Shown piece by piece: positions 1 to 8,660 of a stretch of 64,000 nt of DNA. The stretch is from Arthrospira sp. PCC 9108 (GTDB lineage Bacteria > Cyanobacteriota > Cyanobacteriia > Cyanobacteriales > Microcoleaceae). Numbering within the stretch: position 1 is the first letter of the stretch; each line of letters opens with the position of its first letter. The position numbers and the translations under genes were made by a program. The notes under the pieces were generated by a model that did no database searches, had not been told where the DNA came from, and saw only the letters and a program-made list of their open reading frames with translations. Location: NCBI GenBank assembly GCA_016745315.1, contig CP066886.1, forward strand, positions 5,084,501-5,148,500, in the 5' to 3' direction.

Positions 1-185
1 CCCAGTTGCTCAAGGCTGATCCAGATACAGCTAAGTTACCAATTATTCTAGTGACCGCCCACGCTATGGCGGGCGATCGCGAAGATTTTTTGGCCGAAAG
101 TGGGGCTGACGACTATATTTCCAAACCTGTCATTGATCATCAAGAATTTGTCAATAAAATTAAGTCGCTCCTCCCCAAGGATTAG
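1..185 (+). CDS. Response regulator receiver domain, C-terminal end (partial)
   Basis: Only the last ~60 codons are in the window; the gene begins upstream. The reading frame starts at base 3 and ends with TAG at 183-185. The translation has the features of the second half of a CheY-like REC domain: a beta-4 strand ending in VTAHA (switch Thr/Ala), then a GADDYISKP motif holding the conserved Lys-Pro of beta-5, then a final amphipathic helix. It could be a stand-alone regulator or the receiver at the end of a hybrid kinase. The downstream kinase and TPR genes are on the opposite strand and converge on it, so they are not in its operon. Confidence 0.85.
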   Translation, partial: QLLKADPDTAKLPIILVTAHAMAGDREDFLAESGADDYISKPVIDHQEFVNKIKSLLPKD

Positions 186-196
186 CTATGCTATCC

Positions 197-1099
197 TTAG
201 AGTCGGCTGATGGTTTGTCGCATCCGAGGTGTGGAAAGAAAAGTCCGAGCATCCTCCATAAGGCGATCGCCCCAGAGATTTTCTCGGAGAAATTCAAGCT
301 CTGCATAACGACTATCTAGTTGCAGGGCTTGTTCTCCCAAGGTTAGAGCCCTCTCGGTGTCACCTTGTTGATAAAGGGCGACAGCAATGGCTAACAGCGG
401 CTCGGCGGCGGTTTCATCAATGGCAAAAGCCTCTTCCCAACGCTGCACTGCTGAATCGGTTTTACCGAGTTCGTATTCCACTAAACCAATATTATTAATT
501 GCTGGCCAGAGGAGTCTCTCCTGTTTATAAGCTTCTTCGTATTGGGCGATCGCTTGCTCAAATTGTCCCAGTTGAAAATAGGCATTACCTAAATCAAACA
601 AGGCTCCGGGAACATTAGGATTGATTCTTAAACCCTGTTGGATTTGCTCGACAGACCTCTGATACTCTCCTTTGCGAAAATAAGCCTCCCCTAAAACAAA
701 CCTAATTGCTGGGTTGTCAGGGGCTAAGGCTTGGGCTCTGTTTAGGGCTTCAATTCCGGCTTCTGTGCGATCGACCTGGATATACAGACTACCTAATAAA
801 GCCCAGGTTTGGTAGTTGTTGGGTGCTAATTGGGTGGCTAATTCAGCACGGGGTAGGGCGAGTTGGTATTGCTGAAATCGCGTGAGTTGGGCGGCTTCTT
901 CAATTAAACCCTCTCCGGTTTGTTGTAAATGTTCTGAGTCTACTTGCAGGGTGTAAGGTAATAGGGCTTGGGCGAATGCAGGTTGACGCACACCCGTCAG
1001 ACTCACCAACATGGGGAGGGTCAGTAGTAATCCACCTAATGGCCTGATTAGGCGTTTAGGGCGACTTGTGAAATGGCTAAAAATTGATGTCCAGAGCAT
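197..1099 (-). CDS. Exported TPR-repeat protein
   Basis: 300 residues. The N-terminus has basic residues, then a hydrophobic stretch around residues 20-35 and an AFA-QA cleavage-like site near residue 43, so it is probably exported to the periplasm or thylakoid lumen. From about residue 65 to 265 it is made of consecutive 34-residue tetratricopeptide units, recognisable from repeats such as NPNVPGALFDLGNAYFQLGQ and the spacing of G, Y/A and P residues. TPR arrays are protein-binding scaffolds; no catalytic domain is visible. It ends 11 bases from the response-regulator stop on the other strand. It starts 37 bases downstream of the histidine kinase gene on the same strand, so the two may be co-transcribed. 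The specific partner is unknown. Confidence 0.8.
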   Translation of the reverse strand: MLWTSIFSHFTSRPKRLIRPLGGLLLTLPMLVSLTGVRQPAFAQALLPYTLQVDSEHLQQTGEGLIEEAAQLTRFQQYQLALPRAELATQLAPNNYQTWALLGSLYIQVDRTEAGIEALNRAQALAPDNPAIRFVLGEAYFRKGEYQRSVEQIQQGLRINPNVPGALFDLGNAYFQLGQFEQAIAQYEEAYKQERLLWPAINNIGLVEYELGKTDSAVQRWEEAFAIDETAAEPLLAIAVALYQQGDTERALTLGEQALQLDSRYAELEFLRENLWGDRLMEDARTFLSTPRMRQTISRL

Positions 1100-1136
1100 G
1101 ATGATTACAGGTGATCAAAGGGGATTTAATTTAGAT

Positions 1137-2549
1137 TTAGGTTAGGGGAAGCCAAATTTCAAATTCTGTGCCTACACCCAGTTGCGATCGCAGATTCAGC
1201 TTGCCTCCGTGTTTGGCGGTGACAATTTGATAGCTTAACCCTAAACTGGTTTCTTTGTCAGCGCGACGATGGGCTGAGAAGGACTCCAGAATTTTCTTCG
1301 ACTGCGACAATGACATCCCCGGACCATTATCACTTATTTTAATTAAAACCCAGGACTCCTGATTGAACTGACCCCTAGGGGGATTTTCTGGGTCGTCCTT
1401 CATGGCACTAACTTTGATAGTAATTTCAATGCGGGGGCGATCGCTTCTTTGAATCCGAAGGGCTGGCCCGAACTCGTCTACCCAGTCCTGTCTCACCGCC
1501 CGATCAATCAGAGCATTAACAGCATTGGTCAGAATATTCATAAACACCTGATTTAACTGTCCAATATAGCAGGAAACGGGCGGAACTTGCCCATAGTGGC
1601 GAATAATTTCGATTTCTCCTTTGATTTTGCTTTGGATTAACAAGACAATACTATCCAAAGACCCTTGCAAATCTGCTGGCTTGGGGTGGACATTATCAAT
1701 ATGACAGAAGTTCTGTAAGCTGGTTGCTAATCGATTTAGGCGATCGGCTCCCCCATTAATACTAGCAACTACTCGCGGTAAATCCGATCGCACAAAGTCT
1801 AATTCTATCTCCTCCTGTTTAGCTTCAATCTCTGGCGGCACTTGGGGAAAATGCTGTTCATAGGCAGATAATAACTCCATTAACCCTTGGGCGTATTCAT
1901 TTAAATGGGTAAGATTACCCCAAATAAATCCCACCGGATCTAAGATTTCGTGGGCGACACCATCTACTAAGCGCCCTAGGTTACTCATTTTTTCACTCTG
2001 AATCATTTGGATCTGGCTGCGTTCATAACGCACTTGGGTTTCAATACCTCTAATTTGCCAATGGGCAATATTGAGATCATCAATATTTAAAATAGAGTAG
2101 GGAATGGCTGGATTTCCTGGATGAGCTACCACAATGGGTTCGGCAATTAGTTCTGGCGATCGCCTTCTAGCATAGCGCGCCGCCTCTAAAATGGTCATGG
2201 TTTCCGGTAAGACTAGCATCGGGAAACCCCCATAACTATAACAAACTCCCAAGGATTGACTTGCCAACATTTCTCCCCCTTGAGGTCGGATGAAAAACTC
2301 TAATAATTGTCGTCGGGAAAGCAGACCCACTAATTGAGGTTCCTCTGATTCTATGTCTTCCCAAATCAATACCCCAGGTAGTAAAGCGTGACGCTGAAAT
2401 TGTCGGACTACTTCTGACACCGAGCTATCTGATTTTACACCAAAATGATAAGTTGGTAAATCCGTCAAGGTGCCTTCCCAGTCTAGGTCTGGGCTATTTC
2501 CCTCTAATAGTTTGGGGAAGGATAAGTAAGTTTTAAATTGCTCTGACAC
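1137..2549 (-). CDS. Sensor histidine kinase with CBS-like N-terminal region
   Basis: 470 residues from a GTG start. Residues ~35-165 look like a pair of CBS-type ligand-sensing modules (inferred from the pattern, not certain). At ~185-300 is the dimerisation/phosphoacceptor region, with SEKMSNLGRLVDGVAHE holding the candidate phospho-His. The HATPase domain follows: N box MNILTNAVNALID, G1 box ISDNGPGMS, and a G2 region reading ETSLGLSYQ where kinases of this family usually have GTGLGLS. The first G2 glycine is therefore missing and activity may be altered. The kinase core resembles that of the large kinase at 54.5-58.2 kb, suggesting they are paralogues. It is cytosolic, with no transmembrane segment. 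The output partner is not in view; the regulator at 1-185 is on the opposite strand. Confidence 0.82.
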   Translation of the reverse strand: MSEQFKTYLSFPKLLEGNSPDLDWEGTLTDLPTYHFGVKSDSSVSEVVRQFQRHALLPGVLIWEDIESEEPQLVGLLSRRQLLEFFIRPQGGEMLASQSLGVCYSYGGFPMLVLPETMTILEAARYARRRSPELIAEPIVVAHPGNPAIPYSILNIDDLNIAHWQIRGIETQVRYERSQIQMIQSEKMSNLGRLVDGVAHEILDPVGFIWGNLTHLNEYAQGLMELLSAYEQHFPQVPPEIEAKQEEIELDFVRSDLPRVVASINGGADRLNRLATSLQNFCHIDNVHPKPADLQGSLDSIVLLIQSKIKGEIEIIRHYGQVPPVSCYIGQLNQVFMNILTNAVNALIDRAVRQDWVDEFGPALRIQRSDRPRIEITIKVSAMKDDPENPPRGQFNQESWVLIKISDNGPGMSLSQSKKILESFSAHRRADKETSLGLSYQIVTAKHGGKLNLRSQLGVGTEFEIWLPLT

Positions 2550-2625
2550 TGGATGCTATAGAGTTCGGAATTTTGATGCCGATTCGATTATAAATTATTC
2601 CGAGCCTTGAGTCGCTTAAATTTGA

Positions 2626-3153
2626 CTATCCTTGTGTAAATCCATTAGGACCAATAGTGCGATCGCATTGTTCAGGAGATAGATTAACTCCCTTAGCCCG
2701 AAACAGGTTACAACCAATAAATATAGTATTTTCTATCTGCGCCCCTTCCAGATTAGCACCCTGTAGATCAACATTGACTAGGTAAGCATTTCGTAAATCC
2801 GCATTATACAGGTCTGCCGCTTGTAAATTCACATCAGACAATTGAGCCCTCTGTAAGTTACTATAGCGTAGATTAGCGCGATAAAAATTACTATGGGATA
2901 GGCAAGCATCAGATAAATTCACCTGGTTCAGTTTCACATCCCCAAATTCACTCTCCAGAATCTCCGTATTGCTCAAATTAGCATGACTTAAATTCCCATA
3001 AGGCATATATACTTTAATTAATCGACTGGCTACCAGATTAATATTCCGCAAATCCACTTCAAATAAGTTGGCTTTGACTATTTCAATTTTGAAAAAATCT
3101 CGTTGACCATTAACATAATTTATCCATAAGTCCTGCTCAGTTAAATTCTGCAT
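2626..3153 (-). CDS. Pentapeptide-repeat protein
   Basis: 175 residues. From about residue 30 to 155 the sequence runs in A(N/D)Lxx five-residue units (for example ANLRYSNLQRAQL and ADLYNADLRNAYL), the signature of the right-handed quadrilateral beta-helix of pentapeptide-repeat proteins. The repeat block is followed by a short Cys-containing tail. This family is very common in cyanobacteria and mostly of unknown function; a few members mimic DNA and inhibit gyrase. Nothing here supports a specific role. It has no signal peptide and appears cytosolic. It has its own start well separated from the kinase gene downstream on the same strand. Confidence 0.85.
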   Translation of the reverse strand: MQNLTEQDLWINYVNGQRDFFKIEIVKANLFEVDLRNINLVASRLIKVYMPYGNLSHANLSNTEILESEFGDVKLNQVNLSDACLSHSNFYRANLRYSNLQRAQLSDVNLQAADLYNADLRNAYLVNVDLQGANLEGAQIENTIFIGCNLFRAKGVNLSPEQCDRTIGPNGFTQG

Positions 3154-3281
3154 TTTGGAATCATTTAAGATATCATTTGTTTTCCGGAATCTCTACCCAC
3201 AAAGTCGATGGCAGTTTCACACTGTAGGACACCTAGACACCACAACTGATAAGTTTTAATCTTTTTTTTATAGTTAGCGAT

Positions 3282-3704
3282 TTATGGGACTGAATAGCCA
3301 GTAGTTTTATAGATATAATCTTGAATTCTTTGATAAGTACCGGGGTTGCTGTGGCGATTAATCACTACCTGTTCATGGGTATTCGCCAACCAAAATACAA
3401 TCCGCTGAGTACCATCACAGCTAAATACTTGGATACGACTTAAATCAATTATATATTCATTGCGGTCATAATTAAACTTAATCCAAAACCCGGTGGCTGG
3501 ACTTTCTGCTGTTTGTTTTTTGATGTAATCGAGAATAATTTGATAGGTTTCTGGGTGAGTTTTTGGATGAATGACAATAGGATAGTTACCATCTTTTAAC
3601 CAGAAGGTTAGGCGATTATTTAAGCCAAAACAAAATGCACCGATGCTATGGAGATCGATAATATAGGTTTCTCTTTCATAGATCAGTTTAATCCAGTGCG
3701 CCAC
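3282..3704 (-). CDS. Hypothetical protein made of two tandem ~65-residue repeats
   Basis: 140 residues. I do not recognise the family. The protein is an internal duplication. Residues ~3-66 begin HWIKLIYERETYIIDLHSIG and residues ~73-136 begin FWIKFNYDRNEYIIDLSRIQ. Both continue through an FWL strand, a VI-H/N-R/K segment and a closing ETYQIILDYI / GTYQRIQDYI helix. The predicted fold per unit is beta-rich with a C-terminal helix. It has no signal peptide or membrane segment. It lies between the pentapeptide gene and pyrG on the same strand, with 120-130 base gaps, so co-transcription is possible but not shown. Confidence 0.7.
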   Translation of the reverse strand: MAHWIKLIYERETYIIDLHSIGAFCFGLNNRLTFWLKDGNYPIVIHPKTHPETYQIILDYIKKQTAESPATGFWIKFNYDRNEYIIDLSRIQVFSCDGTQRIVFWLANTHEQVVINRHSNPGTYQRIQDYIYKTTGYSVP

Positions 3705-3825
3705 AAGATTACCTCAAACCTGTGATTCTTGCCATAATTAGTATTCGGAAAAATGCAGGCAGCATGATAGATTACCAAAAATCCGCCCTAACCAACTGAT
3801 AAATTCAATTGGCGGGCGTTAATTT

Positions 3826-5526
3826 CTAGGACTTATCAGCGGAATTATTGACTACCGCTGGGGGTTTACTCTCTGACCCCAAGGTGGTTTTCTTGTCTTT
3901 CTCTAAGAGATGACAAGCGGCTTTAATTAACCCTTTAAACAGGGGGTGGGGAGTATTAGGTCGAGACTGGAACTCAGGATGAAATTGGGTAGCAATGAAA
4001 AATGGATGCTGGGGAAATTCAATAATTTCTACCAAGCGACCATCTGGAGATGTACCACTAATCATATAACCGGTTTCCAAAAATAGACTCCGATAGGCAT
4101 TATTAAACTCATAGCGATGGCGGTGGCGTTCATAAACCACTTCCTGATCGTACAGTTTAGAGGCGAGGGTATCAGGCTGTAACCTACAAGGATATAACCC
4201 TAAACGCATAGTTCCACCGAGATCGACAACATCCTGCTGTTCTGGTAATAAGTTAATTACCGGGTTAGGGGTGTTTGGATCAAATTCGGCACTATCTGCA
4301 TTCGGTAATCCGGCACAATAACGCGCCCATTCGATAATAGAACATTGCATCCCTAAGCATAGACCTAAAAACGGGATTTGATGTTCTCTGGCATAACGAA
4401 TCGCTGCAATTTTACCATCAATTCCCCTGACCCCAAAGCCCCCAGGGACAATAATACCGTGAACTTCTTTCAGGGCTAATTCTACATCATCAGTTTGTAG
4501 GTCTTCTGAATTGACCCATCTGAGATTGACTTCAGTTCCCACATCAATTGCTGCATGGCGCGCCGCTTCTACTACCGACAGGTAAGCATCGCTTAACTGG
4601 ATGTATTTACCGACGATCGCAATTTCTACCGTAGTCGGTTCCATGCCCGGAAATCCACCTCTTTGGGTATGATAGAGGCGATCGACAAGAGTTTGCCAAG
4701 AACTCAGATCTGGCTGTCGCTGTTCCAATTTCAGAAGTTCCAAGGTTTGCTGGGCGAGTCCTTCTTTTTCCAAAATTAGGGGTACTTCGTAAATGCTATC
4801 AGCATCTTGGGCTGTAATCACACTCTCTACCTCTACATCACAAAACTCCGAGACCTTCTCCTTTATCCCCATAGGTAAAGGGCGATCGCACCTACAAACC
4901 AGAATATCTGGTTGAATACCAATTGATCGCAATTCCTTCACAGAATGTTGAGTCGGTTTAGTTTTCATCTCCCCCGCCGCACTAATAAAAGGCATTAAGG
5001 TAACATGGAGATACACCACATTTTTGCGGCCCACATCCTTCCGAAATTGTCGGATCGCCTCTAAAAACGGTAAAGACTCGATATCCCCCACGGTTCCACC
5101 AACTTCTGTAATGACCACATCTGAGTGTGTATTTTTGGCTACCCTATGGATACGTTCCTTACACTCATTGGTAATATGGGGGATCACCTGGACTGTTCCC
5201 CCATGATAGTCCCCCCGTCTCTCTTTATTGATTACAGCTTGATAAATCGCCCCCGCTGTCACACTATTTAGGCGGGACATAGAAGTGTCAGTAAATCTTT
5301 CATAATGTCCCAAGTCTAAATCAGTTTCTGCCCCATCTTGGGTAACAAACACCTCCCCATGCTGAAACGGACTCATGGTTCCCGGATCAACGTTAATATA
5401 GGGATCTAACTTGAGGATGGATACAGAATAGTTACGCGATTTTAGCAAACGCCCTAAACTCGCGGCCACAATTCCCTTACCGATACTGGAGACGACCCCA
5501 CCTGTAATAAAAACAAACTTAGCCAT
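3826..5526 (-). CDS. pyrG: CTP synthase
   Basis: 566 residues, a normal length for the cyanobacterial enzyme. It converts UTP to CTP using ATP and glutamine, the last step of pyrimidine nucleotide synthesis, in the cytosol. The N-terminal synthetase domain starts MAKFVFITGGVVSSIGKG, with the P-loop-like GGVVSSIGKG, and has DPYINVDPGTMSPFQHGEV and the EVGGTVGDIES motif. The C-terminal class I glutamine amidotransferase domain has the nucleophile in GLCLGMQ (Cys near residue 392) and the His-Glu pair in ATQFHPEFQSRP. The last ~30 residues are a variable basic/Ser tail. The ATG start is fixed by the family N-terminus. No sign of damage. Confidence 0.97.
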   Translation of the reverse strand: MAKFVFITGGVVSSIGKGIVAASLGRLLKSRNYSVSILKLDPYINVDPGTMSPFQHGEVFVTQDGAETDLDLGHYERFTDTSMSRLNSVTAGAIYQAVINKERRGDYHGGTVQVIPHITNECKERIHRVAKNTHSDVVITEVGGTVGDIESLPFLEAIRQFRKDVGRKNVVYLHVTLMPFISAAGEMKTKPTQHSVKELRSIGIQPDILVCRCDRPLPMGIKEKVSEFCDVEVESVITAQDADSIYEVPLILEKEGLAQQTLELLKLEQRQPDLSSWQTLVDRLYHTQRGGFPGMEPTTVEIAIVGKYIQLSDAYLSVVEAARHAAIDVGTEVNLRWVNSEDLQTDDVELALKEVHGIIVPGGFGVRGIDGKIAAIRYAREHQIPFLGLCLGMQCSIIEWARYCAGLPNADSAEFDPNTPNPVINLLPEQQDVVDLGGTMRLGLYPCRLQPDTLASKLYDQEVVYERHRHRYEFNNAYRSLFLETGYMISGTSPDGRLVEIIEFPQHPFFIATQFHPEFQSRPNTPHPLFKGLIKAACHLLEKDKKTTLGSESKPPAVVNNSADKS

Positions 5527-5695
5527 AAAAATGATCCAACGCTAACCCATTGGGACTACACTTATTCTGCCATAAAACTGAACCTTTGCCAGTTAAATCT
5601 TGAGACTGAATACTTAATTTGTGTTAATGTTTGTTAATGTGTTTCCCCCTGGGCTAGACATAACTGAACTCCCTGCTAGATTAGGGTATGAGTGA

Positions 5696-6895
5696 TTAAC
5701 CGCCGTTAATATCACTATATTTAACATTCGAGCGACTGGGAGATAATTGCTCAAATATAGGATCGGCTTTTCCAGCTAAATACTCCCCATAGCGTTGGGC
5801 TAACGGTGGCACAAATACTAAGGGATTACTAAAGCCTGAAAATACATGGATTCCTGACCAATTTGGTATCGCACCTATCATGGGTAAACCATCCCCGGTA
5901 AATGCTACTAAACAGTGATACCAAGTGGCTGGCAAATCTGCTAAACTTGGTAAAATTTTGGCGATCGCCTCTCGGATAGTCGCCTCACTTTCCCCCTGAT
6001 TAATCACCGCCTTCGGATTACTCAAAGTTCGCGAAGGTTGCCCGATTCTCAAACGACCATCTAACAATTGTACAGCACTAGGGTCTATAATAAATGGTGC
6101 TAATTCCTGATGGGGTTCATCCCACAACTCTTCTAGTTCCGGCTGAGTAGCGATCGCCTCCAGCCCAAATCGTGGCATAGTCGCCGACATCACCACAGTT
6201 CTGAGTTTTGGGGGCAATTTTGGGGTTTCTAAAACTTCCGTATGTGTAAAATGTATTTTAACTTTAATTCCCGCTGCTTTTAACAGTTCCCGACTCATCC
6301 CTCCCGCACAAACAACCACATTAGCAGCCGATAAATTTTCCCCATCTGCAATCACACCAGTTATCCGATTTCCCACTCTGATTAAATCAGAAACTATGCC
6401 AATTTTGACAGTCCCCCCTAACCGTTGTAAACCATTTACATATCCTTGGTTTAAAGCCTCTGGTAAAATGTGACCATGGCGCACCGTAAACGCACCAGCT
6501 ATTTCCTCCGGGTTGAGCAGCGGTTCTAATTCGCAAGCCGTTGGAGTATCCACCCACCTAGGAGGAGTCACAAAGGGGGGATAATTAGCTGCTATGGTTT
6601 CCGGGTCAGTATCTCTGGGGACTGTTAACACTAGATCCACTTCCCGCAACTGCGTATCAACCCCTAACTCCTCTGATAAAACCTGATGGCGTTCTCGTCC
6701 CTGTTGACACAATTGATAGGTTAGATCATTATAACCCGCCCAATAAGCGAGTCCTCCATAACTGTAGCGCGTAGCATTTTCTGGAGTCGGAAACTGATCT
6801 ATTAACATCACCGAAAATCCGGTTTTGGCTAATTCATAACTCAGGGAAGCACCAGCAATTCCCGCACCAATTACAATCCAATCAAAAGTTTTCAT
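5696..6895 (-). CDS. FAD-dependent oxidoreductase of the DAO (glycine/D-amino-acid oxidase) family
   Basis: 399 residues. The N-terminus DWIVIGAGIAGASLSYELAK is a dinucleotide-binding Rossmann motif (GxGxxG) for FAD, followed by an acidic residue (MLID) that would contact the adenosine ribose. Mid-protein there is a substrate-domain layout and near the C-terminus a GDGLPMIGAIPN motif that closes over the flavin, as in DAO-fold enzymes. The substrate cannot be deduced; the family includes oxidases of amino acids, sarcosine and glycerol-3-phosphate. It has no membrane segment. The gene is isolated: ~170 bases from pyrG and over 300 bases from the next gene upstream. Confidence 0.85.
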   Translation of the reverse strand: MKTFDWIVIGAGIAGASLSYELAKTGFSVMLIDQFPTPENATRYSYGGLAYWAGYNDLTYQLCQQGRERHQVLSEELGVDTQLREVDLVLTVPRDTDPETIAANYPPFVTPPRWVDTPTACELEPLLNPEEIAGAFTVRHGHILPEALNQGYVNGLQRLGGTVKIGIVSDLIRVGNRITGVIADGENLSAANVVVCAGGMSRELLKAAGIKVKIHFTHTEVLETPKLPPKLRTVVMSATMPRFGLEAIATQPELEELWDEPHQELAPFIIDPSAVQLLDGRLRIGQPSRTLSNPKAVINQGESEATIREAIAKILPSLADLPATWYHCLVAFTGDGLPMIGAIPNWSGIHVFSGFSNPLVFVPPLAQRYGEYLAGKADPIFEQLSPSRSNVKYSDINGG

Positions 6896-7211
6896 GGTCT
6901 ACTTCTTAGATATATTACCTAACATTTTCCCATAAATAAGGTTAACGCCATGGTTACTATAGGCGATCGCCTGGGATATTGCTAGAGCAGCTTCTCTGGA
7001 AGTGGGCTGTACCCCATGAGTAGGGAAAACCCTATATTGCTGTGGCGGTTTTGATTGATGACGAAAATGCGATCGCCAATAATTTATGCCTCTTATATTC
7101 CCTCTAACTCCATCTCCCTAAACTAATCTCCTCCCGATATGGAGACCAGAACCCGCCCCAATGAGCATGGGGAAATTGCGGCTAAAATTCCATCGATATT
7201 CTGGGGGAAAA
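6896..7211. other. Intergenic region with no gene seen
   Basis: About 315 bases between the FAD oxidoreductase and the small HTH protein. It holds two GCGATCGC-type (HIP1) motifs near 6961 and 7068 and otherwise nothing I can name. It presumably includes the promoter of the FAD gene and the 3' region of the next gene. Confidence 0.5.
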
Positions 7212-7838
7212 TTAAGGCGGCGATACCGGTTCATATAAGATAGTTTTTCCTCGTCTTTGACCAGAATCTTGCCATCCCCGTTTATGTAGTTCTCCTAGGC
7301 GGTTTAAAGTGGTAATATAAGGCGCAGAAACTCCCAAAATCTCGGCTAATTCCTTGCCAGTTTTTAAGCGAGAATCAACTTCTTTTGCTGATGGTTTTGG
7401 TGGTGATGGTAGGGAAGGTTTTGATAACTTATTGGATAACTTACTAGCCGGGGACGCTGACGGCGGGGGTGCAGAGGGGCGATCGCTCGGTTTTGAGTCT
7501 ATATAATTCTGCAATATATCCTGAATTTGGGGTTCCAGATTTTGTTGCAAATAATCTTCAATAATTTGTGTGATATTGAGATCCATTCTTCCCTCTAAAC
7601 CCGGGGAAAAGGCGATCGCCACCTGATGATCCAGAGGTGCCAGATAAATTTTGATGAACCCAACTAACACCTGTTCAGGGGACATTTGATAGGTCGCACA
7701 ACGTTGCTGGAAATCCTGCCACAGCTTAGGATTAACCTTCAAATTAATCGAAACTTCATGGTCTGAGAAAACCACAGAATCTACCCTATTGTAATAGCCT
7801 TTCTCATTATAGATTACTGCTTTTCCTGCCCAAATCAC
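7212..7838 (-). CDS. Putative DNA-binding protein with C-terminal HTH
   Basis: 208 residues from a GTG start; a later start is possible because the first ~25 residues look unconserved. Residues ~30-75 (HEVSINLKVNPKLWQDFQQR and onward) resemble a ribbon-helix-helix-type element. The middle (about 115-150) is a Pro/Ser-rich linker. The C-terminus has a helix-turn-helix-like stretch, KTGKELAEILGVSAPYITTL, then a basic RRGKTILYEP tail. This suggests a regulator with a flexible linker, but no target is evident. The divergent cytochrome gene starts 84 bases away, so the intergenic space may hold shared promoters. Confidence 0.55.
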   Translation of the reverse strand: MIWAGKAVIYNEKGYYNRVDSVVFSDHEVSINLKVNPKLWQDFQQRCATYQMSPEQVLVGFIKIYLAPLDHQVAIAFSPGLEGRMDLNITQIIEDYLQQNLEPQIQDILQNYIDSKPSDRPSAPPPSASPASKLSNKLSKPSLPSPPKPSAKEVDSRLKTGKELAEILGVSAPYITTLNRLGELHKRGWQDSGQRRGKTILYEPVSPP

Positions 7839-7921
7839 ACAGATAGCAAAGGATAATTATACCCATTGCCCAACTCATCTTAAAACCTTACTATACTATT
7901 GATAAAGAAACTCAAAAAGTT

Positions 7922-8527
7922 ATGAGCGATTCCAAACCCTACCAACCCTTCCTATTTCGCCTGTTACACGGCTTAAATAGCCTTTTAGTATGTGGATGTA
8001 TTATCACTGGCTATCTCGTTTACCAAAGCTACGATCGCCGTTTCGGGACTCTCTGGTTAATCCCCGAAGATAGCAACCTAATCGACATTCATGGAACCTG
8101 GGGATTTTTCCTATTCTTTATGGCCTTAGCCTTCACCTACTACAGCCTACGCCAGGGGAAAAAACGCCTCATCCAACCTGACACCCTAGCCCAACTCAAA
8201 CGCACCCCACAGCCTATCTGGTGGTACACCCTCCATCGTATCACCAACACCATAGCCCTATTAGCCCTAGCCCTAGCCGTCATTTCTGGCAAATTCCAGG
8301 ACGAAAACTGGCTGAGGGTAGGAGAAACACATCATTTGTGGTATAATATCCACCTGGTAGCTTGGGGAATTATGATTGTGGCGATCGCCCTTCATGTTCT
8401 CATGGCGGCGCGGGTTGGGGGTGTTCCCCTGCTCTTGTCTATGGCTAATTCTCAAATACGACCCAGCGACCATCCTCGTCTCTGGTGGGATAACTTGCGA
8501 AACTGGCTAAAACGTCCTCGGTTTTAA
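7922..8527 (+). CDS. Membrane b-type cytochrome (cytochrome b561 / Ni-Fe hydrogenase cytb-like)
   Basis: 201 residues with four predicted transmembrane helices at about 12-32, 58-76, 103-122 and 140-160. Histidines placed in or near helices (RLLHGLNSLL near the start, DIHGTWGFFLF, LHRITNTIALLALALAV, NIHLVAWGIMIVAIALHVLM) fit bis-heme ligation in a four-helix cytochrome b fold. The probable role is electron transfer across the cytoplasmic or thylakoid membrane; the partner is unknown. It ends facing secA, which is convergent, with a hairpin between them. Confidence 0.78.
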   Translation: MSDSKPYQPFLFRLLHGLNSLLVCGCIITGYLVYQSYDRRFGTLWLIPEDSNLIDIHGTWGFFLFFMALAFTYYSLRQGKKRLIQPDTLAQLKRTPQPIWWYTLHRITNTIALLALALAVISGKFQDENWLRVGETHHLWYNIHLVAWGIMIVAIALHVLMAARVGGVPLLLSMANSQIRPSDHPRLWWDNLRNWLKRPRF

Positions 8528-8532
8528 TCCTT

Positions 8533-8583
8533 AAAAACGGAAAAGGCACTTGGGAGTCTGGCCGAGTTTCGACCCCAAGTACC
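8533..8583 (-). terminator. Rho-independent terminator for secA
   Basis: Read on the minus strand: a stem GGTACTTGGG / CCCAAGTGCC (one mismatch) around an ~20-base loop, followed by a T-rich tail (TTTTCCGTTTTT). It lies downstream of secA and between two convergent genes. Confidence 0.7.
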
Positions 8584-8660
8584 TCTTCCTTCAAACCTTA
8601 CTCCTCACACTTGACAACCAATATATACTATTTTCCGAGATTGTCAAGGGCATTCCCCAA

